A stretch of 64,000 nucleotides of DNA from Eleusine coracana subsp. coracana (taxonomy: Eukaryota > Streptophyta > Magnoliopsida > Poales > Poaceae), in assembly GCA_032690845.1 (NCBI GenBank), contig CM064434.1, positions 10,046,108 through 10,110,107 on the forward strand, read 5' to 3'. The position numbers were made by a program, and so were the translations under genes. The notes beneath the pieces are model-generated. The model searched no databases. It saw only the letters and a list, made by a program, of their open reading frames with translations, and was not told where the DNA came from. Each line of letters begins with the position of its first letter. Position 1 is the first letter of the stretch. Below, in pieces: positions 11,495-22,690 of this stretch.

Positions 11495-11519
11495 AAAAAC
11501 AAAAGGCCCCCGCTGACTG

Positions 11520-11930
11520 CGTCATCCAATTAAGAGGCCCAGCTTCAAGGAAATTTTCTATACGTAGAACGCCCGAACCGAGTCTTCATGTAATAAATAT
11601 CTTAATGATTCGTGCAAAACAATTACAGTATCGAACGGTCTTCTGCTGGCTGGCAGCGAAACCTCATCTGAGCAGCACATGGCACAATAATATTGCTGCG
11701 GGATGAGGTGAAAGCTAATTGGGTGCTAACTGCTAACTCAAAACTTCAAACTTCTCTCTCTTAAACCATGAGTCCATTTGAACCAGTGTTGTTTAGAGTC
11801 CACTCTATGAAAACACATCCAATACAAATATTGTTTTTCAATTTATTAAAATTTCAAAGTTTCATCAATATTTTGAATATACTGTGTCAATATTTGCTTA
11901 TATTGATGTAAACATTTCATAATTATATTA
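11520..11930. other. No recognisable feature
   Basis: AT-rich sequence downstream of the LINE. It continues the pre-insertion host site (GCGTCATCCAATTAAG). No ORF, RNA gene or clear repeat seen. Confidence 0.5.
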
Positions 11931-12169
11931 CTACCACAAAAATACACTAGCGGCAGTACAAAAAATCATGTAGCAACGGATTAAAAGAAGACCATCGCTA
12001 CAGTAGAAAAATGTTCTTTAGTGTCGGATCATAATGTGTCCCGCTCCTAAAAATTGATTTTTAGCAACGGATTACATTGTTACCCGGCGCTATAAATGAC
12101 ACCGACTTATAGAGGTAGACTAAAATGTGATCCGCCTCAAAAAAATAATTTTTAGGGATGGATCACATT
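11931..12169 (+). repeat. Partial small CACTA-like element, interrupted by CACTA-2
   Basis: Begins with CTACCACAAAAATACAC and carries repeated words such as GCAACGGATTA, GGATCACATT and CCTAAAAATTGATTTTTAG. This pattern is seen in short non-autonomous CACTA-like elements of grasses. Its right part is not seen because CACTA-2 starts at 12170 directly after GGATCACATT. The exact left end and target duplication are unresolved. Confidence 0.45.
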
Positions 12170-12560
12170 CACTACGGGAAACAGCTCCTTTGCCGTGTGT
12201 CTCAATGTTTGCCGTGTGTAATATATCGGGCACACGACAAAGGAGCTTTGTGCCCCGAGCCCACTAGAAAGCACACGGAAAAATTATGACACACGGCAAA
12301 GGACACTTTTGCCGTGTGTCACTTGAAAGCCACACGACAAACACTAAGTTCGCCGTGTGCCCATCGATGTGGCACACGGCAAACTAACCGTTTGTTGTTT
12401 ACAATCTCCACGTCCAGCTGGCGCTAACGGTCGTTAGAGATTTGCCATGTGCCATGTCACGAGACGCATGACAAAGATAGTGTTTGCCGTGTGCCATAGG
12501 TAGGCACAAGGCAAATTTGGTGGTGTGACACCCTTTGCCATGTGCTATGGCTTGGCACAC
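12170..12560 (+). repeat. CACTA-2 5' subterminal repeat array
   Basis: About a dozen copies of TTTGCCGTGTG / CACACGGCAAA in both orientations, directly behind the CACTACGGG terminus. A second small cluster lies at 13190-13340 after an AT-rich spacer. The part from about 12515 on corresponds to the truncated start of CACTA-1 at 2399. Confidence 0.88.
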
Positions 12561-13374
12561 GGCAAATATTTTTTTTTCTTCCCGTTTTGTCCACCAAATT
12601 TTTTTGACATGTATAACATTTACATGTTACTCATACAATGATATTTCATGAAAAATTTAGTTGTATTTGGTATATTTAGTTATTTTAATTATTTTATACC
12701 AATTCAAATTTGAACTGCAAGTCCTTCAAATAATGCAGTTTAGTGCATATAAATTTGATATTTCATGCAATTGATTCCCAATCGAGTCCGTACCCAAGAT
12801 GCAACAATAAAAATCATGCATACTGTACATAAAATATAAGAATTACCGTATGGTTCAATTGAAAATAAATTTAATAAAAAACATATGAAGTTTTAAAATT
12901 ATGAAATTTATCCTGGCATCCTTATATGACATGTAGAGGCTATGATAAAGAGTAGAAAATATTTCATGCAAGTTGTCTTGTATGTTGCTCACAAATCAAA
13001 GAATCTTCATAAAAGAATCAAATGTTCAATTGGAACCTCTAAAATTTTGAATAAAAATGACAATTAGGTGAACTTTTCACTTCAACCAAATTTCTATAAG
13101 CTGATTAGGGTATAAATAGTACATTGGAGAAATTTAATTATTTTATACAATTTGTAACTATTACAATTTTTTTTAGGAAAGGCTGTAAAATCATTGCCGT
13201 GTCTGCCTACATGGCATACGGCAAAGTGGCAATTTGCCGTGTGGGACCACAAGGCACATGTCATAGATGGTGGGTCAACTCTCTTTGCCGTGTGCCTGCA
13301 TTTTCCGTGTGCCATGTCAGCAGGCACACGACAAAGCTTTCGGGTATATCCCGATCTAGATCGGGACTCGGCCA

Positions 13375-13917
13375 TTTTTTTTTGTCTTCTTCCTCGCCGC
13401 CGCGTCGTCGCTGGCGCCCTCTTCCTCGCCGCCACGCCTCTGCCCACCCTCGCCGCATCGTCGTTGGAGCGCCGCCACACCGAAGCCTCCCCGCCGGTGC
13501 CTCCTCGGCCCTCCTCGCTTGCCGCGCCGGCCCTCCCATCCGCCGCACCGGGCCTTGCCCCCCCCCTCCGCCGCGCCGGGCCTCGGCGCTCCCCTCCGCC
13601 GCGCCTCCTCCGCCATCCCCACCGTGCCGGGCCTCGGCGCTCCCCTCCGCCATGTCGGCCCTCCACCTCGGCCCTCCCCTCTATCGCGTCGCCCCTCCGC
13701 CTCGGACCTCCCCTCAGCCTCGGCCCTCCCCTCCACACCGGCCCTCTGCATCTCCATCGGGTCCTCGCATCGGGTGCCACCGCACCGGGCCTCGGCCCTC
13801 CCCTCCACCGCCCCGACCCGACATTGCCGTGCCGCCATCGTCCCCTCGCCGGAGCACTGCCTTTACCTCCCGGAGCGCTGCCTCCTCCTCGCCGGAGCGC
13901 CGACACTGTGAATTGAG
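13375..13917. repeat. GC-rich low-complexity block of CACTA-2
   Basis: CCTCGGCCCTCCCCTCCGCC-type repeats like 3255-3890. Open frames exist on both strands but are compositional (Pro/Ser/Arg-rich or Gly/Arg-rich). The block differs in detail from CACTA-1, which suggests fast turnover. Confidence 0.75.
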
Positions 13918-14105
13918 GTAAGTAGTGTTAATTAGTTTTAGTGTTAATTAATTTTAGTGTTAATTAGTTGTAGTAATAATTTTAGTGCAGTAGTGTAGTG
14001 TTAGGGTTAGCTTAGTGTTAAGCTTATTAGTGTTAATGCTATCTTAGTGTTAGTGTTAGCTTAGTTTTAGTAATAATATTAGTGTTAATTAATTGTAGTT
14101 ATAAT
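13918..14105 (+). repeat. AT-rich degenerate tandem array, short version
   Basis: About 190 bp of TTAGTGTTAATTA-like repeats, half the length of the array in CACTA-1 (4235-4615). Confidence 0.78.
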
Positions 14106-14585
14106 TAACATTTTATATTATACATACAGTCTTCATGCCTATTAGAAACAAAATTCACGACATCATTTTTTCTCTGAATTTTGTGAATATGAAACTCAAC
14201 CATCGAGCCGTGAGGATTGTTGTCGGCCATCGTGCCGTGTGTGTGTGGTTCCCGGCCATCACGCTGTGTGTGTTTTGCAGGTTTTGGAAAACTCTCGAAA
14301 CAGGGGAGGTGTTGTCAAACATTTTAATTGACAATATTTTGCTGATTCTTATGTAGGAGAGGCGGTTACCGTGGCCATGACGCCCTATCGTTCACCGCAC
14401 TGTCGTTGCATTGTCGATCCCTAGGTGAGCACATTAGTAACACCCCTTTGCTTTTTTCCTGTTCGTAGGTCACGTAATCTAGTTAGGCGTCTCCCGTTTG
14501 AAAGAAATATAGTTGGAGATATGCAGATACAGTTGCATATATTTGACTGTATTTGTTTCGAATTGTCCATGTTATTTGGACAGCT

Positions 14586-14782
14586 CGAGGATCCGTAGCT
14601 GAGGCTCGTTTCCATGATCTACTCCTCTTCGAGACAGAATTTCTGCAGCACTTCCCCGTTGTTCTCCGGATACACAATCTCCTTTGTAGGACATTTATTT
14701 GGAAAACAACGGGGAAGTGATGCCGAAATTCTGTCTCGGAGAGGGGTAGACTATGGAAACAAGCCTCAGCTACGGATCCTCG
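14586..14782. repeat. Long imperfect hairpin upstream of the CACTA-2 transposase
   Basis: The left arm begins CGAGGATCCGTAGCTGAGG and the right arm ends CCTCAGCTACGGATCCTCG, a perfect 19-base match at the base of the stem. Further in, CGAGACAGAATTT faces AAATTCTGTCTCG, and ACTTCCCCGTTGTT faces AACAACGGGGAAGT. It ends 91 bp before the transposase start, a similar position to CACTA-1. Confidence 0.85.
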
Positions 14783-14873
14783 GGTGGGATTAGGACCTAT
14801 CTGCACCTATTAGACTCTCTAAGAATCGTGTAGATGAAAAATTTTTTAATTGTACTCGCTGATATGTTAGAGG

Positions 14874-17800
14874 ATGTCGAACCGTGAGTGGATGTATACA
14901 GGATGGGCAAAGAACGGAAAGTATAGCAGTGAATGGATTCGGAAGACGAACAAGTTCTTGGAGCGATCATTTGCCAAGGTGAAAGGAACAAGTGTCACTT
15001 GGTGTCCCTATGATAATTGTAGAAACACGTGTCGACACAATAAAGAGGTCATAGGCAAGCACCTTTGCAAGAATGGATTTATGCCAGACTATACCCGGTG
15101 GATCCTTCATGGTGAAGGCGAGCGTCCAGGGCAGGAGGTAGTGAGACAGCGCGTAGAGGATTACGATGCCTATGCTGGTGTAGGATACATGTTAAATGAC
15201 TATCATGAAGCACATGGGAATGAAGTACCCAGGCAGGAAGAGGAGACGGAGCCAAGTGCAAAGGCGTATTACCAAATGATGGAGTCGGCACAACAACCCC
15301 TCCATGGACATACCAAGGTGTGCCAACTGGATGCCATTACGCATCTAATGGCCTTGAAGTCTCAGTTTAGCCTGAGTTGAGGCGCCTTCGATGCTATGTT
15401 GACAGTCATTGGCAGCTTACTTCCGGAAGGTCACATTCTGCCATAGAGCATGTATGAGTCACGGAAACTGCTTAATGCGCTTAAGATGCCATATGAGCAG
15501 ATACATGCTTGTCCTAACGGATGTGTCTTATTTAGAAAACAACATGCGGAAGCAATGCACTGTCCAAAGTGTAAGTCCTCTAGGTACCTGGAGGTAGATA
15601 CACGTGATGGTGGTAAGAAGCAGCTCACGATTCCAGTGAAAATCATACGGTACCTTCCGTTCATACCATGGCTTCAACGTCTTTACATGACCGAGGAGAC
15701 CACAAAACAGATGACATGGCATAAACACGGACATAGATACAGTCCTGAGAAGCTTGTACATCCAGCTGATGGTGAATCATGGAAATATTTTGATAGTATT
15801 TATGAGCGTGAAGCTAGAGAGGCTCGTAATGTACGAGTGGCACTGGCAACAGATGGGTTCAATCCTTATGGCATGGGGGCTGCCCTATATACTTGTTGGC
15901 CCGTGTTCGTTATACCCCTCAATCTTCCTCCAGGCGTACTGTTTCATCGACAATACATATTCTTGTCATTGATAATTCCTAAGCACCCAAGGAATAATAT
16001 GAGTGTATACATGGAGCCTCTATGGGATGATTTGGAACATGCTTGGAATGATGGGCTATTGACATATTATTGAGATACAAGGAGGAACTTCACAATGCAT
16101 GTTTCATTCCAATACTCTATGCATGACTTCTTGGCGTATGGTACATTTCTTGGCAGGGGTGTTCACTCTAAGATCCCATGCCCAGTATGTAAGGGAGCTG
16201 TGGAATTTACTTATTTGTTGAAGGGTCATAAGTTTTCTTCGTTCGACCAACACCGACAATTCCTCCCACTTGACCATCCATTTAGAAAGGACAAGAAGAA
16301 CTTCACGAAAGGTCGAGAAGTTAACGGCCCTCCACCGCCCCTCATGACAGGTGCCATGATTCGTGCCGAGCTAGAGGCCCTCAAGTTCGATAAAGAAAAA
16401 AATTGTTTTGTGCGATATGGTGTGCAACATGCCTGGACTCAAAAATTGTGCTTGTATCGGCTTGGATATATGGATCATGTTATTCTTCCACATTGCATTG
16501 ATGCAATGCACACTGAAAAGAATATCGGTGATACTAGTTTTCACACAATCATGGGCATTCCTGATAAGACAAGGGATAACGTTAAAGCCATAATGGATCA
16601 AGAACTGTTATGTGATAGACCTAAGCTAAACATGGTGCCTCCTAGAGCTGGTACAAAGACATCGAAGAAGCCTAAGGCCTACTTCGTCCTGACGACGACC
16701 GAAAAGAAGGAAGTAATGCATTGGATGCAAACATCAATGCCCCCTGATGGTTTTGCAGCGAATTGGAAGAGGGGGGTGAATTTTGATACTATGAGAGTTA
16801 GCGCGCTAAAGAGTCATGACTACCACATGTGGCTTGAGATGATTCTTCCGGTGATGGTTTGAGGCTATGTCCCTGAGCATGTGTGGCAAGTGCTGGCAGA
16901 GTTGAGTTATTTCTTTCATCAGCTTTGTGCTAAGAAAGTTTCTCGGGCCGTGATTGCAGACATGGAAAAAATGGCACCTGTGTTGTTGTGTAAAATAGAG
17001 ATGATATTTCCACCGGGCTTCTTCACTTTGATGCCACATATGATTTTGCACCTACCATATGAGGTACGAATGGGTGGGTCTGTGCAGTTCCATTGGTGCT
17101 ATCCAATTGAGAGATGTCTAAAGGTTCTTCGAACTAAATGTGGAGATAAATGCAAAATAGAAGCTTCCATGGCAGAGGCATACATTCTCGAGGAGGTGTC
17201 AAACTTCACAACAAAATACTATGTTGACAACCTCCCAAGTGTGCATAATCCACTCCCTCGTTATAATGTTGGCGAAGATGAATCGAACCTTAGTCTTTTT
17301 CAAGGGTAGCTCAGAAGTTCATTTGGTGCGAGCCATGAGAAGTTGACACATGCTGAGTGGTGTAAGATCATGCTATATGTGTTGACCAACCTTTCTGAAG
17401 TTGAGCCGTACATGCAGTAAGTTCTTAACAATTCTTTTCTCGAGTACTTACTCTTCTGCATCCAACCTCTTTGTTTTCTTGTTGGTACAAGGAATTTCAC
17501 CAACAGTTCTGGCATCTAACAAGGGAACCTACCCCCACACGAATTTGATACCCTACCGAAACAAGGTGAGGGGAATGGAATGCCAGATTTCATTTCCTCG
17601 TTCAAACAAAAGGTACTTTTCAATTTATATCAAACTTAGTTTGACTATAGAAGTAACAAGCAATTAATTAACTTTCCTGCTCGGACTTGCAGGGACAAAT
17701 TGATACGTCCATGAGCGCCGAGTTGAGACAAGTTGCGGCTGCCTTTAGCTATAGGGTCAAGTGCTTTAACGGTTATGACGTTAATGGATACCGCTTTCAC

Positions 17801-18466
17801 ACAAGAAGCTATGAGAAGTCTTGTCCCAATTAGAGAACCACAAATACCAGAGTTTTTACGCCAGGCCTTGATGGGGTCGAGTATTATGGAATACTTGAAG
17901 AGGTATACCAACTCTCGTTTCATGGTTCAAAACCTCTTACTCCAGTCATTTTCAAATGCCATTGGTTTGACCCGCAAGTTGTGAGGCGGATGCCTCAAGT
18001 TGGGATTGTTGAAATTCATCAATCCTATATCTTACCCAGAGACGATGTCTATATCGTGGCTCAACAGGCCACACAAGTTTATTATGTCTCATACCCGTGC
18101 CAGAAGGATAATTTCAAAGGTTGGGATGTTGTGTACAAGGTACGGCCACGCGCTAAACTACCTCTCCCAAACGATGCCGATTACACCATAAACCCAAACA
18201 CATATCACGAAGATGAGTTCTTTCAAGATGATGGGCTAGAAGGAACTTTTGAGATAGACTTAACCGAAATGTACGAAATGGAAGTAGACAATGAGGACGT
18301 TGCAAATGAGATTGATAATGAAGATGACTTACATGAACTTGAGCGATTACATTTGGGCATTGATGACAACCATACTCCTGCTAATCCCGATGTTGATATC
18401 GACATGGGGACAAGTGATGATGAGGATTATGATCCAGCCGTTCCTGATGATGATGATTATTTCTAG
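14874..18466 (+). pseudogene. tnp2-like CACTA transposase, frame kept but with nonsense codons
   Basis: The En/Spm catalytic transposase. MSNREWMYTGWAKNGKYSSE opens the transposase-associated domain (WCPYDNC zinc motif). The TNP2 core follows: LATDGFNPYGMG, WPVFVIPLNLPPG, KIPCPVCKGA, HCIDAMHTEKN and YHMWLEMILP. From 14874 to 17309 the whole gene stays in one frame; the only damage there is five stop codons (about 15378, 15444, 16071, 16860 and 17307). After an intron-like stretch a second exon region (17695-18466) begins GQIDTSMSAELRQVAAAF, has one more stop, and ends in an acidic tail DEDYDPAVPDDDDYF. It is better preserved than the CACTA-1 copy but not functional. Intron borders between 17420 and 17695 are not settled. 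Confidence 0.92.
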
Positions 18467-18618
18467 ATGAACATGTATGAATTTTATTTGCTCATTGTTA
18501 TTGTTATTTATAGATAAACATTTATAATACTTTAATATTTTAAATTCTATTTTATGTACTCTTTTATCGTATGCTGATTGTTTTCTTATTTTTCATTGCA
18601 GGTGGTGAGTGGACAAAT

Positions 18619-19935
18619 ATGGTGGGTGGTGGCGGCTTGATGAAGTCAGTGGCGTCGTTGCACAAGAAGGCCATGCCAGGGAAAAGAGGGAAGCATAGTG
18701 CAGCTAAGGACTCTGGGAGCGGTCGAGGGAGATGTAGGCGTGGAGGCGGTCGAGGGAATGGGAAGGGTGGAGGAGGAGTCCGAGGGAGAGCGAGAGCGTG
18801 GGAGCCCTAACCTGTAGTTGAGCAGTCCTCGTCCTCGTCGGAGGATGAGGAAGAGAGGATGATGAGGAGGAAGAGCACGAGGAGCAGCAGCAGCAGAAGG
18901 AGGAGGAGGCGGAGCAGGAGGAGGGCGGGGGGGGGGGGGGGGGGAGCAGGAGATGGGGGGTTCCACTTCCTCTACATCGTCAGAGGTATGGTTGAGAGGT
19001 CCTTCAGAGCTTCCGAAGCGACCAATACTTGGTGCCAGACGGTCGTTGATTTGACCCAATGCGCCTAAGTAAGTATTTTACATGCTATGACAACCTGTTC
19101 ATTTGATTCATAGAGAAGCATAATAGAAACTACTAATTTTTCTTGATCACTTGTGCAGGAGTTGGGTGTTGCTCGCTCTAGGAGATCACGATCGCCATGT
19201 CAATGGCATCCTAGGTCTTTTGATAAAGACACACTTTCCGGGCATAGCTTCTTATGCCGGAGAGCACAAGCTGACCTATTCGTGGAAGCTCTACTTTTCC
19301 GCTGAGGATGAGTATGATCGGGATGGCAGGATCTTCGACAACAAGGCAGAACGTGTACTTGAGGAGCTGTGGGTAAGTCTTTCTCGCACTGCATATGACA
19401 CTTTTGAAATCATGATGTTACACATCGAATCTATTTGCAGGATTTCTATAGATGCGAGCCGGGATACGAGGACAAAGCAAAGATTGTAGCTTACAATGCA
19501 TGTCCTAAGCTTGTGAGGGACATGTTTTACGAGGCACGTATCCAGGTTGTGATTGTGTACCATGCCTAGCACCTTAAGTTAAGGTCACCAAAACTCAAGC
19601 GAGAAACATGAAGCTTACTAGAGATGAATACATGCAGGTAAAATATAGAATAGTAATATTATTATTTTTTCTAACATTAAGTATGATTACTTTGGTCTTC
19701 TTAATTATATGCCATGTACTTGATGATGTGTAATGTGTAGGTGCCTGTGTGGTGGTGTGCTACCTGCACCTGCTTGGGAAGCTGTTGTGAACAAGTGGTG
19801 TGCGGAGGGCTGGGTGAAGACGCATAATGCTTGTCGGGAGCGTCGTTTGCTGATGTCAGGTCCATCATACCATCAAGGGAATCTTTCCCTTAAGAAATAC
19901 GTGGCAAGATGTGTACGCGAATTCATTTATTTGTT
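18619..19935 (+). pseudogene. CACTA second ORF (Ptta/En/Spm plant transposase family), multi-exon remnant
   Basis: Begins MVGGGGLMKSVASLHKKAMP, followed by an RGGGRGNGKGG Gly/Arg-rich region and a GAGGAG-encoded acidic region with a run of 18 G at 18927-18944. Exon-like pieces then read LGLLIKTHFPGIASYAGEHK with KLYFSAEDEYD (19160-19375), YRCEPGYEDKAKIVAYNACP with RDMFYEARIQVV (19440-19560) and PAPAWEAVVNKWCAEGW with SYHQGNLSLKKYVAR (19755-19910). The fall-off in hydrophilic middle exons and the KxxxMxYEARIQ-type motif match the Ptta/En/Spm family, whose members bind element DNA. The end is missing: Copia-2 starts right after. Stops occur in several pieces. Confidence 0.78.
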
Positions 19936-19954
19936 CTAACTCTCAATACTGTAT

Positions 19955-22500
19955 AATTTCTAGCACAAGCGAAGTACCGGGCACGGCAGCGACTCGAGCT
20001 GGTGCACGGTGACCTCTATGGGCCCATCTCACCGGCGACGCCCGTAGGTAACAAGTACTTTTTGCTGTTGGTGGATGACCTCAACAGGTATATATGGGTA
20101 GCCGTGATTCCTTCAAAGGATCATGCAGCGGCTGTCATCAAGGAGATCCAGGCACGAGCTGAGGGCGAGTCCAACGTCAAGCTAAAGGCACTCTGAACTG
20201 ATCGTGGTGGTGAGTTCATCACGAGGGAGTTCATGGAGTACTACGCGGGCGAGGGCGTGCATCGCCAGCACACTACGCCCTACAGCCCGTAGCAAAACGG
20301 TATCGTCGAGCACCATAATGACACGGTGGTGGCTACAGCGAGGAGCATGCTCAAGGCGAAGGGGCTCCCCGGCTAGTTCTGGGGCGAGGCGGTTAACACC
20401 GCTGTGTATTTGCTAAACCGTTGCCCAACAAAGAGTGTGGATGGGATGACCCCGTTTGAGGCATGGCATGGGAAGAAGCCGGCGGTGCACCACCTTCGTA
20501 TGTTCAGCTGCATCGTCTATGTCTGGAACACGACGCCGCACCTAAAGAATCTCAACGACCATGGTCTGAAGAAGATCTTCGTCGGCTACAAGCGCGGCTT
20601 CAAGGCGTACCGTGCTTACGACCCCATCACGAAGCATGTTCATGTGACACGCGACATGGTGTTCGACGAGCAAGCCCAGTGGGACTGGGGCAGCAGTGGC
20701 AGCGATGACAAGGCCACTAGTGGCGACGACATGTTCACGGTGGAGTACACCACTTGGGGACAAGCCGCACCAGCTGTTGATGAGGTGGTCAAGGCGCCGA
20801 TAGAAGCACCTGGGGAGCAGTCACCGCCCCCGTGTGATGGAGCTGGTGAGTCGGAGCCGACTACGATGACATCATCGGGCAAGCCTCGCTGCGTGGACTT
20901 GCACCGCGTGCACTGGTGATGGAGGAGCTTCATGTGGTGAGCACCGACACCCACCTCATTCGCTAAGGCGGAAGGCAGCCCCAGCTGGAGGAAGGCGATG
21001 ATGGAGGAGATGGACTCCATCGAGGAGAATGACATGTGGTGCCTCGCCGTCCTCCCACCTGGTCACAAGGTGATCGATGTGAAGTGGGTCTTCAAGGTGA
21101 AGTGGGATGAACACGGGGCGTTGTCTAAGCACAGGGCACATCTTGTGGTGAAGGGCTACGCACAACGGCACAACATCGACTATGACGAGGTGTTCGCGCT
21201 GGTGGTCCATCTCGAATCGGTGCGCCTGCTCATCGCCCTTGCAGTGCACGAGGGTGGGAGGTGCACCACATGGATGTCAAATCAGCATTCCTCAATGGAG
21301 ACCTACAAGAGGAGGTCTATGTCGAGCAACTGGCCAGTTTTGTCATCACTGGCAAAGAGCACAAGGTGCTCAAGATGCGGAAGGCATTGCACGACCTACA
21401 TCAAGCATCACGCGCCTGGAATGCGAAGCTCGACAGCACCTTGCTGTCGCTCGGCTTCAGGAGGAGTCCGTCGGAGCATGCCATCTATGTCAGACAGAAT
21501 GGCAATGCTCGGCTGGTGGTCGGGGTCTATGTCGATGACCTTGCGATCACCGGCTCGTGCTCTAGTAACATTGCGGACTTCAAGGAGGAGATGGCGGTCG
21601 TGTTCATGATAAGTGACCTCGGTCTGCTTCACTACTATTTCGGCATTGAGGTGAAGCAGAGCGCGAGGGGGATCTCGTTGAGCCAAGGTGCCTACGCCAG
21701 CATGATCCTCGAGAGGTCTGGGATGGTAGGGTGCAACCCGTGCGAAATGCCCATGGAGACGCGGTTCAAACTGAACAAGCTTAGTGAGCAGCCGTCGGTC
21801 GATGCAACAACATACAGGAGCATCGTCGGGAGCCTGAGGTATCTGGTTAACAGTTGCCCTGGTCTCGCATTTGCAGTCGGGTTTGTTAGCCGGTTCCTGG
21901 AGGATCCACGGGAGGACCACCTCGCTGCGGTGAAGCACATCTTGTGCTATGTGGCCGGGACTCAAAATTGGGGCCACTGGTTTGGCCGAAAGGAGGAGGG
22001 TGAAGCCAAGCTCACTGGCTTCAGTGACAGTGATTACACCAGTGACGTCGATGCCAGCAAGAGCACCACAGGCGTGATCTTCTTCCTCACAGCAGCCCGA
22101 TCACTTGGCAGTCCATGATGCAGAAGGTGGTGGCACAGTCAAGTTGTGAGGTTGAGTATATAGCAGTGACAAATGCTGCTAGTTAAGCATTGTGGCTCGC
22201 CTGTGTGCTATCTGAGGTACAGGGAAGGGCGGCAAGAGCGCTGATGTTGAGGGTGGACAACAAGTCCGCCATTGCTTTGATCAAGAATCCAGTTCTCCAC
22301 GGACAGAGCAAGCATATTCGAGTGAAATATCACTTCATCCAGGAGACTGCAGAAGAAGGCTTGATTGATGTGAAGTTCATCAGGAGTGAAGAACAACTAG
22401 GCGACATTCTCATGAAGCCGCTTGGAAAGACTAAGTTCCATGAGCTGAGATCAAAGATCGACCTAATCAATGTTGAGCAAGGTAAGATTTAGGAGGAGAT
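19955..22500 (+). pseudogene. Ty1/Copia (Ale/Retrofit-like) pol remnant, Copia-2
   Basis: A partial polyprotein beginning in the integrase: AQAKYRARQRLELVHGDLYG, LLLVDDLNRYIWV (first Asp), TDRGGEF (second Asp) and NGIVEHHN (Glu). RT follows at 20998-21900 with WVFKVKWDEHG, MDVKSAFLNGDLQEEVYVEQ, GVYVDDLAITGS (catalytic YVDD) and DLGLLHYYFGIEV. RNase H reads FSDSDYTSDVDASKSTTG, then VDNKSAIALIKNP and HIRVKYHFIQE. Stops occur at about 20194, 20290, 20374 and 20920, and frameshifts near 21260 and 22110. Gag, protease and the 5' LTR are absent, so this copy is 5'-truncated. The GC-rich codon use contrasts with the AT-rich CACTA next to it. Non-functional. Confidence 0.92.
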
Positions 22501-22690
22501 TGTAGGAAATAATCCTTGCCTTCCTTATTTAGTGACTTACCTTTTCATAGTTTGTGTGCTTAGTTTAGAAATCTTAGATGTGCCTGATTAGAAGACCTTT
22601 TATTTCTTTCCATGTAATAGTCTATATAAGCATAGATATACAACCTAAAAAACTGTATAATACAGCACTAAACCAGATCATGTCTAAGCG
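22501..22690 (+). repeat. Copia-2 3' LTR (partial or short)
   Basis: A purine tract AGGAGGAGAT at 22491-22500 directly precedes TGTAGGAAATAATCC, the expected PPT and LTR start. A TATA-like TCTATATAAGCA lies at about 22621. The right end is not certain because no matching 5' LTR is present; about 190 bp would fit the short LTRs of this lineage. Confidence 0.6.

Larger units (their letters stand above)
10496..11519 (+). mobile_element. 5'-truncated L1-type LINE with 15-bp target-site duplication
   Basis: A perfect 15-bp direct repeat GGCCCCCGCTGACTG flanks the insert (10496-10510 and 11505-11519). The inserted body runs from 10511 to 11504 and ends in a homopolymer tail of 25 C then 15 A, then CAAAA. 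The body encodes the C-terminal part of an L1 ORF2 with an RNase H domain. Direct repeat, 3' A-tail and 5' truncation together are the signature of target-primed reverse transcription. A 309-bp CACTA MITE was later inserted into it (10750-11058). Confidence 0.88.
12170..19950 (+). mobile_element. CACTA (En/Spm) DNA transposon CACTA-2, 3'-truncated
   Basis: The left terminus is clear: CACTACGGGAAACAGCTCC at 12170, followed by dense TTTGCCGTGTG motifs. It has the same layout as CACTA-1: subterminal repeats, AT-rich spacer, GC-rich block, AT-rich array, hairpin, tnp2-like gene and second ORF. The second ORF runs further than in CACTA-1 and is then cut at about 19950, where an Ale-like Copia remnant begins. 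No CACTA 3' terminus for this copy is found downstream. It lies in direct orientation to CACTA-1, 2 kb away, and is about 5-7% diverged outside one identical tract. Confidence 0.9.

Noticed and set aside
13094..13921. 265-270-codon frames on both strands
   Set aside because: Same GC-rich CACTA block; length comes from composition. Subterminal TTTGCCGTGTG motifs run through the ends of these frames.
21408..21977. 189-codon minus-strand frame opposite Copia-2
   Set aside because: It is the antisense of a well-defined RT region in GC-rich sequence; the sense strand explains the openness.
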